Notes under the pieces: model-generated
Seen by the model: the letters and a program-made list of their open reading frames with translations, nothing else
The model's database searches: none
Told to the model about the DNA's origin: nothing
Program-made: the position numbers and the translations under genes
NCBI GenBank assembly: GCA_036785705.1
Contig: JAWUZG010000032.1
Coordinates: forward strand, 14,836,001-14,900,000
Reading direction: 5' to 3'
Source of the DNA: Acanthornis magna
Taxonomy: Eukaryota; Chordata; Aves; Passeriformes; Acanthizidae
DNA length: 64,000 bases
In this document: positions 40,601-49,118 of the stretch, in pieces
Layout of the letters: each line of letters begins with the position of its first letter
How positions within the stretch are numbered: the stretch's first letter is position 1

Positions 40601-43600
40601 GATGTCATATGTTCTGAGAGCAACTTCTTGTACTTTTGCTTAAAGAAAGTAGGTCTGTTTTATGGGATTTAAGACACACTTCCTTTTCCTTTTCAGATAC
40701 GGAGGTAGATATTTAACACTGACTTTGCAAATGTTTGTGTACTCATATTGTGTAAAATTCATAAAGACAAAACATTTTAATAGTACATCTTTTAACAGGA
40801 ATGATCCTTATGTGAAGTGTGTAGTACCTTTCTGAAAGAAACTCTAATATTACAAAGATGAAGGCAATATGAAACAGCCCTTACAAAATCAGAATGCTAA
40901 TTAGCTCGTTTTCATCACATTAATATTTACCTTTTAATTTTTTTATTTTTTAAATAAAGGAGACTATATTTCTGTCAGCAATCCTGAAGGCAACTTCAAG
41001 AAGTCACAAGTTCAAACTTCAGAAGATCTTCTTTTATTGGCAGGAGGCACAGGCTTCACACCAATGGTTAAGCTGCTGAATTTTGCTCTGACTGAAGTTA
41101 GCTGTCTCAGGTATGTGGGCTTCTTGACACACAAGCCTCAGTGTTAATAAAACAATTAACAAAATAAAATGGTGTGACAGCATTTTACTTCAACTTATGC
41201 CAAAAACTGGCATGCTTTAGGGAAAAGTCTGTCAGATGCTTAGGCAAGTTGCATATATTTGGTTATTGGCTACCATCAATATAATGGACTGATTTGCATT
41301 TTGGATTTTAATTGTGGTACAAATGAGCTCACTGAGTAGAAACTCTGGGGAGTTTTTTTAACTAGCTTCACATTTTAGTGACTTTTTTTAGTATTGAAAT
41401 ATTTCAGTGTAGATACTGGGTTTTGGACTGATGAAGGCTCCAGCTGTTTACTTATAGCTTCTCTCTGATACATTAGAATAGTTAGCCTATGATTTTCATC
41501 TGCTAAGCTGCAGTAACACATTGTTACCAGATGGGTTCCAGTTTTCACAAAAAAATTATGTGTCACTTATAGAAGTACAACATTAAGTATATTCAAATGC
41601 ATGAAAATATGTGTATTGCATATGCATTCTGTACTCTGTTTGTAGAATCTACAGAAGAAAGCATTACTTGTTCTTGGTCAAGGGAACAGGTTATTATTTC
41701 CTTCAGAACCCCAGAATGAGTACTTCTGCTTTTGAAACAACGTAGAGGGATTAATTGTACACTGATCTTCGTACTAAAGCTACAAAAGATGACATGTACT
41801 GCAAAAGTTTGTTTCTAAAAGAATCAAAAGCTAAATCCAGACACTGTTCTTATATTGTTTATATTTCAGCCACTACATATAATCCTGTTTTGTGAGCAGA
41901 AAGACTGTATGGTTTGGCTTTTCCAAAATGTCTTATATTGTCAGTAGCAAATAAAAAGTGGCTGACTGGCTTTGCAAGTACAAAGGATTAATCTATCTTC
42001 TTAACAAAGTGCTTGGGAACACATTTTTAGCTCTTTTCAGCACAATTTCATATGGGAACTCAGTGTTTGTTTAGGGTACACCAGCATCTGTTTCCTTACT
42101 AGTAAGGAAAAAGTAAATGAATTTTTCCTTCTTGCTGTGGAGGCTGGTTAGCTGCTGTAATGGCTTGAAGTGAGACAGGTTCTATTTATATGAAGACACT
42201 TTAAACCTTCGTTTTTCTGACTATAGGCAATTTAGTTTCTTGGCCTTATATTTGCTCTTTCACCCTCCATTTATTTTATTGGGAAAGGACTACAAGAATG
42301 TCTTTAACATGTGTATGTTTATCGGTATGAGATACATGTGTGTATGTTTATATATATGTATCTATGTACCTATATATGTATGTATATATGAAAAATCCAA
42401 GTATAATTTTCATTGAATTCTTACTTTGCAAAGTAACTGTTGCCATAAGCTTGGATTGCACACGCTAGAACACAAATTGCGGAAAGCTGAGTAATAATCT
42501 GTGCAATGACAGACTTGTCACCTGAGGGTGCCGAAGCAACCTCTGTCTGGAGTGCTGGGCGAGTGCTGCTGAACCTCTGGGGCTGCACTGTGAGGACTGG
42601 AGAATCTGCAGCTTCCCTGGGCAGCATTTGGTGTAATGGGCTTGGTTAATTGGATTTTCATTCTTACTGTCTAGACAAAGTCTGCCTATTATCTTGTAAG
42701 TCTATTTCTTGCCTACTGTAAATGGGCAAAACGATTTGTTCCCTTTATAGCTGCACTATCCTTTTGTGCATCAAGTCATGATGCTCTTTCTTCAGCTTTG
42801 TTTCTTCTCTTACAGGCCAAACTGTATTTGGCCAGAGTATTAACTATAAAAGAATATTGGTCCTCTGCACTTCCTTTTTAAGATGGGGTTTTTTTGCTCC
42901 TTTTACGGGTTGTGTATAACTGCAGTCAGGCGGGTACATTTCTTAAAAGATGACTGAAGTACAAAGGCACGAAACCCTAGGTAGGGGGCTAATGCTCAAG
43001 TATAGGATGCTTGTAGTCTATTCTTGATTCTCCTTGATAGTTGTATCTTGCTTTGTCTCCAGCTTTCATTCCTAAATTACCACTCTTCTCATATTCACTT
43101 TTAATATCCCACATTCATCGTCATTCTTGTTTGGAAGGTGAATTTTTAACTTCCTACTACTTCTTCTTCCTCTGTATTAACATCCTTTAAGGGCCTCTAA
43201 CTCTTCATTCTGTACAGTTTTCCATAAGACCTTGCACACCAGTTTTTTTTTTCTGGTTATTAAAATCTACGTCCCTTGAAGTAGTTTCCAGTATGTTAGA
43301 TTCACCCTATTTCCTTCCAATGAGCTGATGAAGCTTCTTATTTGTTATCTAAATTTTTGTCATCATTCTCTCAACCAGCTTTTCTTTACTGGTGGGGATC
43401 ACATCTAACTTTCCACTTCATTTTAGCTGTGTTCTCATTTCCAGCAAAACTGTGACCAGTTCATTCCAAGTTTGGAGTTTTCTGTTCTTTATAATGCTGA
43501 GTACTGAGCAGTACTGCAGCAGATATATTTGTCTGCCCTGGGGACTACCAGTAAGGGTGTCTCAAAACAACATTCTCCAAATAACCAATTTCTACTTTTA

Positions 43601-46585
43601 TGCCCAGTGAACAAAATGCATGGCTTTCCTATGCACTTTCTATTGACTTTTTCCCCACTTGATGCTGTGGTGCACTATGCCACCATTTAGAGCATTACAT
43701 TAGTGTACTGGGCATTATTTTCTGTGTTTTCAGAGAAGTGAGACCTGGGAAACATGTAAAGAACCTAGATTTCTGACACATTCTAGCTTCTGAATAAGAT
43801 GATTTTAGTATTTAAGGATGTAGCATAACTGATTTGGGGCTGTTTTGTCTATACCAGGCAAGTTTTCCAAAGCTTTTTCAGTGTGTCTCATTTTGACTTA
43901 TAATGCATCTGAAAACAAACAAAAAATATAAGTAAAAGGTGTCTGTATGATGCATTAAGTTCTGATTCTTTAACAGAAACAATCTGAAGTTAATTGTAAT
44001 TATTTTTCTTTTTTTTTTTTTTTAAGGACAGTGAAGCTGATCTTCTTCAATAAAACTGAGGATGACATACTTTGGAGAAATCAGCTAGAGCAATTAGCTC
44101 TCAAAGATGAACGGTAATTAAAAGTCTTGTGGAGAGCAACTTGTAACAGCTCTGTGTCCAGAACAAGTCTTGGGGTGTAAACTAACAGTACAGCTTTGGC
44201 ACAAGGACAGATTGTGATTCTGTAAGCTCTTACCTAAGAATATAATGAGACCTAGGGGATGGAAGGAGATCCGTTGGTCATAGATACTTAGCAGAGGCTA
44301 TGTTGTTATGTTCTGTAGGTCCCATGGGAAGCCAGGGATTTGATTTAACAGTATTTAGTAAATGGTTATTGGAGATGATATATTAGATGAGATGGTTTTT
44401 AAAACTGAGAAGCTTTTTCATGCAGAAGAAAATTTGCCTTAGCCTTAACAACAGAGAATACTGATATGCAGAGGAGCCCAGAAGAGAGAGAATAATAATG
44501 TACCCCTGGAGCAACATTCTGAATTCAGAGCAGTCTTACAAAAATCTTTTGGGTGTCACTTGTTATGAAAATATGGATGTGAAATTCAGAGTTTAAATAG
44601 GCTCATTACTTTCATTTTTCCATAATAATAGTTTCATTTTTCCCTCAATTACAATGTAATTGCAGATTAAAATGCAAGTAGTACACACGTAATGTCAACT
44701 TAATTCAGCAGGCCATGGTTCTGTCAGGAGCCAGAGGATTATCAGGTTACCTTTTCATTTCAGTTCCCTTGCTGTTATCACTAGATAAACTGTCACTGCT
44801 TAGATTTTTTGTGATAAATATATTTTTTGTTTATGTTTAATTCTTAGTTGAAGTCTTCTCCAGTTGAAACCACTTGTTCCTTCACAACATTGAAGTGAAA
44901 AATCAATGCTATTTCATACCCTGGTGTTGTCTGGCACATTCAAAGCTTTGTAGTCTAGACATTGTGCAAATTTACAGTAGAAGCCTTTTCTCCCTTTCAA
45001 TAGGAGCCTCAGATACAGAAGTGCTTGGTTTTTACTCAGTTACTATTCTCTCAGTGAGTTTTTGAAACCAGCTGTAGTATTTTCTCATTACTGAAATTGT
45101 AGTGACATTTTCATGAGTTTGGGCAAGCATTCTTATCTCACTCCTTGTGTATTGAGCTACACCAGCATTTGTATAAGTGAACGATGGAGCAGTAAAATCT
45201 GTGCTTTAGTATCCTAATTGGTCCCAGCTGGGGTTTTTGTAAGGGGAAATAGAAAGCTAGAATTTTTAACACCGAAAGATTTGGTTAAGTATGCAATATT
45301 GCAGGTGATTTGACTGACTTGATCAGTAGGAATGACTAGATCTGTGGGATCTGATACTGCAGTAGGGAGCTGAGCCGAACAGGAGGGTAATCATAGGAAA
45401 CATTAGTGTCTTGTTCACTAGCATTTTGTGTAGCAGATTTCTAATCAGAGGTAATATTTATGAAATATTCTTCTGCTTACCAGGTTTGAGGTTCAATTCA
45501 TTCTTTCACAACCAACAAAAGACTGGGTGGGTAAACAGGGGAAGATTTCTTCATCTCTTCTCTCTGAGTTTGTGAAAAGAAGCAGAAGAGACTCCAGAGT
45601 GCTTATCTGCATCTGTGGTCCAGCACCTTTTACAGAACAAGGAGTACAGTGAGTATTTTAAATTATGAACTGGAAAGTGAGGAATTTTTAAAAATTTGAT
45701 CACCTAATCAGCTGAAGTGTTTCTGATTGGGTAGTCTTTCAAAAATGGGCCTATGTTTTCTGCTTGGCAAGAGAACTTTTAAAATTAAAACAAAAAAAAA
45801 GTAATGAAGAAAAAACCACCTTGCACCATACTTGAGGAGTATATTTATATTTATGTTTAGCTAAGTAAGTATCAGCAATAAGTTTCATGAGTTCTAGTAA
45901 GTTGTCCAAAACTTTCTAAAAGCAACTCTTTAACAGTGACCTTTCTTCCCAAGGTTTTAAATGCCGGTTTTAATTTGATATTCATAGAAAAGTTCGAATA
46001 ATAGGAAATAAGTTTTCTTTGGTGGTCTTAACTTGATATAAATTAAGTTATAGAAGTAAAGTTCAAAGCAGCTGTTCTATCACAAACATTTTTCTCGATT
46101 ATTTTTTAAGTTAATGCTTTTTTTTTGTCTGCACCTAATATTTTTCTTATTTTATACGCATGTTTAAAGATAAAAGGTTCTCTAACTTTCTCTTGCCCAG
46201 TTTCAAAATACTGAACCAATATGACATCATTTGAATTTCTGCAGTCTTACTGAAGTTAAGGTGTATTGGGCAGTAATTATCCTGCCTCCTGATAATTCAG
46301 ATGATATCTGTATTTATTTTTAGAAATTGTTTTCATTACCCAAAATGTTCATGTAGTATATCTGAGCTCCTGGGCATTGATTTTTTTCAAAAGGTATTTG
46401 CCAGGGTAAAGCTCATTATTCATATCTGAATAAAAACAAGGAAGTGGTGCTGGAGGTATGCTTCTTCTGTGTCTGTGGTGGGTTTTGAGTTCCAAATATT
46501 AATATTACCAACTTGATTTCTGACTTTCAGATATCTAAAGGATCTTGGATACTCCCAAGAAGAGATACATGCTTTTACTGCATAA
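16240..46585 (+). CDS. CYB5R4: CYB5R4 (NCB5OR), cytochrome b5 reductase 4, complete 16-exon coding region
   Basis: Sixteen coding exons join without frame break into 1572 nt, a 523-residue protein; the human protein is 521. Order: N-terminal segment starting [14 protein letters not shown]; cytochrome b5 domain (about 54-130) with haem ligands His89 in HPGG and His112 in VHRWVNYES; linker (about 135-170); CS domain from [10 protein letters not shown] (about 171-260); then a cytochrome b5 reductase-like domain with FAD motif KPYTP (326-330), NADH motif GGTGFTPM (400-407), CGPAPF (495-500) and the typical C-terminal FTA. Known: a soluble ER-associated flavohaem oxidoreductase passing electrons from NAD(P)H through FAD to the b5 haem, implicated in fatty-acid desaturation and redox stress protection. 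No ligand or cofactor motif is missing, so it should be functional. Confidence 0.97.
17440..17593 (+). CDS. CYB5R4: CYB5R4 exon 2
   Basis: Residues 26-76 plus one base of Gly77: [19 protein letters not shown] onward to [13 protein letters not shown], the start of the b5 domain. Acceptor TTTTTCAG is good; donor GAG|GTTGGT is weak at +3 and +4. Confidence 0.93.
19459..19484. repeat. Perfect 11-bp inverted repeat, 4-bp loop, in intron 2
   Basis: CTTTGTTGTTG, spacer ACAA, CAACAACAAAG. It could fold as a hairpin in the CYB5R4 pre-mRNA; it probably arose from CAA/TTG repeat DNA. Confidence 0.7.
20448..20548 (+). CDS. CYB5R4: CYB5R4 exon 3 (haem ligand exon)
   Basis: Residues 77-110 with [13 protein letters not shown]; His89 of HPGG is the first axial haem ligand. 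Acceptor TTTTCCTCAG, donor CAG|GTGAGA, phase 0. Confidence 0.95.
22355..22439 (+). CDS. CYB5R4: CYB5R4 exon 4
   Basis: Residues 111-138 plus one base: [20 protein letters not shown]. His112 is the second axial haem ligand. Acceptor TTAATGTAG, donor AAG|GTGAGT. Confidence 0.95.
22687..22720 (+). repeat. (TG)n microsatellite in intron 4
   Basis: TGTGTGTGTGTGT, then TATATGTC and TGTGTGTATATA; a short interrupted dinucleotide repeat. Confidence 0.8.
23806..24210 (-). mobile_element. CR1 LINE, 3' fragment in CYB5R4 intron 4
   Basis: About 400 bp in minus orientation. The left edge carries the CR1 3' tail with the octamer-like ATTCTGTG (reverse complement), then the typical passage read on the minus strand: CTCGATCATGGAGGTCTTCT, and GGCTGTTTAGCCTGGAGAAG further in. 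It is non-coding remnant of an avian LINE. It is similar over its 3' half to the + strand copy at 48.4-49.1 kb. Confidence 0.92.
25243..25284 (+). CDS. CYB5R4: CYB5R4 exon 5 (42-nt linker exon)
   Basis: Residues 139-152 ([14 protein letters not shown]) in the poorly conserved linker between b5 and CS domains. It was accepted because splice sites are good (GCCTGTAG, ATG|GTAAGT) and the phase is needed to join exons 4 and 6. Confidence 0.85.
27586..27640 (+). CDS. CYB5R4: CYB5R4 exon 6 (linker exon)
   Basis: Residues 153-170 ([18 protein letters not shown]) plus two bases. Acceptor CTTTGCAG, donor AAG|GTAAGT. Linker sequence of low conservation, placed by phase and splice sites. Confidence 0.87.
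28990..29047 (+). CDS. CYB5R4: CYB5R4 exon 7 (CS domain start)
   Basis: Residues 171-190, [20 protein letters not shown], the conserved opening of the CS (p23-like) domain. Acceptor GTTTTACAG, donor AAG|GTAAGT, phase 0. Confidence 0.96.
29161..29254 (+). CDS. CYB5R4: CYB5R4 exon 8 (CS domain)
   Basis: Residues 191-221 ([19 protein letters not shown] onward) plus one base. The intron before it is only 113 bp. The acceptor GCTATGAAAG sits about 10 bp after the T-rich tract; donor TTG|GTAGGT. Confidence 0.9.
29814..29846 (+). CDS. CYB5R4: CYB5R4 exon 9 (33-nt microexon)
   Basis: Residues 222-232 ([11 protein letters not shown]), matching the position of the human segment LSHEVQEDFS within the CS domain. 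Acceptor TTATTTCAG, donor CTG|GTAAGT. Confidence 0.9.
29900..29959 (+). mobile_element. CR1 LINE 3' tail in CYB5R4 intron 9
   Basis: Short + strand tail: CTTCCATGATCCTTGTGGAT, CCCTCCCAACTC, ATATTCTGTGATTCTG, the last containing the CR1 terminal octamer ATTCTGTG. About 60 bp. Confidence 0.8.
30605..30727 (+). CDS. CYB5R4: CYB5R4 exon 10
   Basis: Residues 233-273, end of the CS domain ([17 protein letters not shown]) and the linker to the reductase domain. Acceptor CTCTTTTAG, donor GAG|GTAAGC. It is followed by the largest intron, 8.1 kb. Confidence 0.94.
37431..37610 (-). mobile_element. CR1 LINE 3' tail, degraded, in intron 10
   Basis: Minus-strand 3' end: GGAAGTCATCTGATTTAACC and CTCTGAGCAGCTGCCCCAGT match the CR1 tail with many substitutions. 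It lies about 0.6 kb left of another minus-strand CR1 piece that lacks its tail, so the two may be parts of one old insertion. Confidence 0.75.
37965..37992 (+). repeat. (TTGC)n simple repeat in intron 10
   Basis: TTGCTTGTTTGCTTGCTTGC followed by TTGCTTTC: about six TTGC/TTTC units. Confidence 0.85.
38240..38515 (-). mobile_element. CR1 LINE internal 3'-region fragment in intron 10
   Basis: Minus-strand CR1: CTCTCAGCCTGTCTTCACAG, TGCTCCAGCAGGTCCACGTT, TTATGTTGGGGTCCCCAGAG and CAGAATCACCTTCCTCAGCC are the well-known CR1 passages in reverse orientation. The 3' tail is absent here. The right edge is uncertain; related sequence may run to about 38600. Confidence 0.88.
38874..39014 (+). CDS. CYB5R4: CYB5R4 exon 11
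   Basis: Residues 274-320: [20 protein letters not shown], then [20 protein letters not shown], the FAD-binding beta-barrel start. Acceptor CTGTTTTTAG, donor CAG|GTAAGG. Confidence 0.96.
40192..40344 (+). CDS. CYB5R4: CYB5R4 exon 12 (FAD motif)
   Basis: Residues 321-371. KPYTP at 326-330 corresponds to the RxYT(S/T) FAD-binding motif of b5 reductases. The following stretch ([17 protein letters not shown]) differs from mammals, then [14 protein letters not shown] is conserved. Acceptor ACTTTTAG, donor TTG|GTAAGT. Confidence 0.95.
40960..41110 (+). CDS. CYB5R4: CYB5R4 exon 13 (pyridine nucleotide motif)
   Basis: Residues 372-421 with [10 protein letters not shown] (flavin phosphate region) and [17 protein letters not shown], the GxGxxP NADH-binding motif. 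Acceptor AAATAAAG after a T-rich tract, donor CAG|GTATGT. Confidence 0.96.
42307..42390 (+). repeat. TATG/TA-rich simple repeat in CYB5R4 intron 13
   Basis: Alternating purine-pyrimidine run of TGTATG, TATATATG and TATGTATC units, about 80 bp, imperfect. Confidence 0.85.
44027..44113 (+). CDS. CYB5R4: CYB5R4 exon 14
   Basis: Residues 422-450: [20 protein letters not shown], then EQLALKDE. The acceptor TTTTTTTAAG follows a T15-18 tract; donor ACG|GTAATT is of moderate strength. Confidence 0.95.
45484..45648 (+). CDS. CYB5R4: CYB5R4 exon 15
   Basis: Residues 451-505: [20 protein letters not shown] to [22 protein letters not shown] (495-500) is the conserved CGPxPF nicotinamide-site motif. Acceptor GCTTACCAG, donor ACA|GTGAGT. 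Confidence 0.96.
46531..46585 (+). CDS. CYB5R4: CYB5R4 exon 16 (terminal coding exon)
   Basis: Residues 506-523 ([18 protein letters not shown]) and TAA stop. The C-terminal F-T-A matches the human protein end. Acceptor TGACTTTCAG. Confidence 0.96.
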
Positions 46586-47145
46586 ACCCATATGAGGATA
46601 TCAATGTTTGTATAATTCAGTGTTATTTATTTATCTTCATGAATTTAAATAAGTGAGAAGCAATTTTGTAAGACTTGAAATTTCATTCTTGGTACCAAAC
46701 TGTTTCTTGGAAGAAGCATATCTTTGAAAAAAGTTTTATACTGTGTTTTATCTTCTTTTTGTAAATATTTTTGAGAATACTTAAGTTGTCCAGGGTATTA
46801 ATTTATTGTAGAGGCAAGCAAAAAAATATAGTATACATTACGTCAGGTGTTTCATGTTGTTGATTCATGAGAATTCTTAAATTTATGACAAGCTCTGATT
46901 AAGGTTTTGACTTGATGAAGCTTATTATTTCTTACTGTAAAAAGTCTTAAGAGCAATACTGTCTGAAATTAAATATTGCACTGTAACTCAGGTCATTGAA
47001 ATATTTTCCTTTTCATCTGATATCTCTATTTGACTTGCAAGTGATCCAGATACATTTTTGGCTTTGTAAACAAAGAAGAAAAGTACCTTTGGTAAAATAC
47101 AAAATTTACATCAAATAATAAATAATAATTTTACATTACTTCATG
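46586..47145 (+). other. CYB5R4: CYB5R4 3' UTR with likely poly(A) signal
   Basis: AT-rich sequence after the stop. The best canonical AATAAA is at 47117-47122 in AAATAATAAATAATAAT, followed after about 30 bp by T/GT-rich DNA (TTTTTTTTTGTATTTTC). No earlier exact AATAAA stood out, but a variant signal upstream could be used. Confidence 0.5.
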
Positions 47146-48435
47146 CATTTCTGCAATTTTTTTTTGTATTTTCAGTTAATAATGTTATAAAGAAAAGTTT
47201 CCACCAGCTTAGCATGCCAGCTGAGAACTCAAAACAGAGCCATGGAGTCTTGGACTCCCAGAAAACTTCCCATGTGACCATGTGACTGATGTCAGGCATT
47301 CCTTGTTACGAGACAATTTGAAGCTAAAAACATGGCAGCCCTGATACCAGAGTCAGAGATACCTAAAAATATTTGAAAGGCTACAATAGTGTTAAATGAG
47401 GTTATTTCCATCTGTGTGTTTTTTTACTCCATTACTAAAAATGTGTTATCATGAGGCAGTAATCTGCTGCCTAATAGTAGTTTGGAGAAAAAAGCAGTAA
47501 AGCAGCTACTCCCCTTCCAGATGTTCTCAGTAGGATATGTAGGCATTGCTTTGTGTGACATCTAGTACTGTTTATGTCTTCTGTTGTGTTGAATGGGTAT
47601 TTCTTCCTCCTAAGAATCAAGACTTGTGGTTGTGGTATTAACATGGAAAATGTTTTAATGATAGTCTTTAGAAAGGTTAAAATTGCTGACGGTGACTGGC
47701 TGTGCTTAACTGAACTGCCATCTCTTCAGTGCCCCTCTTCAGTTTATTGGACTTGAAGTTAGAGAGGGATCTATCTGGTTGTCAGTTGTTGCCCATAGGT
47801 CACAAGTTATTTCAGAAGACTGTACTTGAGAGCAGTCATAATTTGGTATCTGTAGTGGAGTTAAATGGAGGGACATTGTTTTCAAAGTTCCAGTGTGAAC
47901 TTTCTGCTGAGATAAGCAGAGTTGCCTTTATTTCCTCAGGACTGGCTCTCAAAACTTCAGTCACTTTGAGGATTTTTTGGATGTAATTTAGGATTAATTG
48001 TCATACTTCCAAAAGCCTCAGATTTCTTTTGGAGTTTTGAATAGATCTGTTACTACTCATAACTTGCTTTGAGTGAGTAGCTCAGCAACAAATGGTCATT
48101 TGACATTTCTTCAACTTTCTAATCTAGATACAATTTGTTAAAAGTGCCTGGAGTGTATCTTTTAGGTTTTAGTTACATTGTTTTAATACTTGAAAGACTC
48201 CTTGCAGTTCCTAAAGTGATGGCCACAAGACTGATCATCTAAAATCAGGGTTCATTTATGTTAACAAGTGGAAATGTTTTTGAAGGCAGCAATGCTCATG
48301 GTCTGCCTGTTTGCATTAGGAATCATCCCAGCCTTAATGTGGGTGCTGAAGTGGAGCTGCTGGCAGTCTGAGGTTTTTTTTGTGATTTACCTTTTTTGCT
48401 GGTGATGTGATCAAACAGGCACAAAACCTTTTGAT
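47146..48435. other. Spacer between CYB5R4 and CR1
   Basis: Unremarkable unique-looking DNA. Open frames of 60 and 85 codons at 47574-47986 have no recognisable similarity. Confidence 0.6.
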
Positions 48436-49118
48436 TGGAGAGCAGTCCAGTGGAAAAAGACCTGGGGGTGCTGGTCAACAGTGGCTGAACAAGAGCCAAT
48501 GTGTGCCCAGGTGGCCAAGAAGGCCAATGGCATCCTGGCCAGTATCAGAAATAGTGTGGCCAGCAGGACCAGGGCAGTGATTGTCCCCCTGTGCTCGGCG
48601 CTGATGTGGCCACACCTCAAGTGCTGTGTCCAGTTCTGGGCCCCTTTTCTACAAGAAAGACATTGAGGGGCTGGAGTGAGTCCAGGAGATGTTAACAAGG
48701 CTGTGAAGGGTCTAGAGAGTGACTCATATGAGGAGCAGCTGAGGGGGGAGCTGGAGTTGTTTAGCCTGGAGAGGAAGAAGCTCAGACCTTCTCACTCTAC
48801 AACTCCCTGAAAGGAGGGTGTAGCCAGGTGGGGGTTGGCCTCTTCTCTCAGGCAACCCCTGACAGGACAAGAGGACATAATCTCGAGCTGCACCAGGGGA
48901 GGTTCTGGTTGGACATCAGGAAGAATTTCTTCATGGGAAGGGTTGTCAGGCATTGGAATGGACTGCCCAGGGAGATGGTGGAGTCACTATCCAACAGAAT
49001 GTTCAAGAAACAACTGGACATGGCGCTTATATGCCATGGTCTAGTTGACAAGGTGGTGATTGTTCCAAGGTTGGACTCAATAGAGGTCTCTTCCAACTTA
49101 AATGATTGTGTGATTCCT
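48436..49118 (+). mobile_element. CR1 LINE, 3' fragment downstream of CYB5R4
   Basis: About 680 bp, the longest CR1 copy here. Hallmarks in order: GAAAAAGACCTGGGGGTGCT, the passage around GTGCCCAGGTGGCCAAGAAG, CTGGGCCCCTTTTCTACAAG, TTTAGCCTGGAGAGGAAGAA, GGACATCAGGAAGAATTTCT, and the 3' end TTCCAACTTAAATGATTGTG. The reading frame is degraded and 5'-truncated. The tail resembles the copy in intron 4, so both probably belong to one subfamily. Confidence 0.93.
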
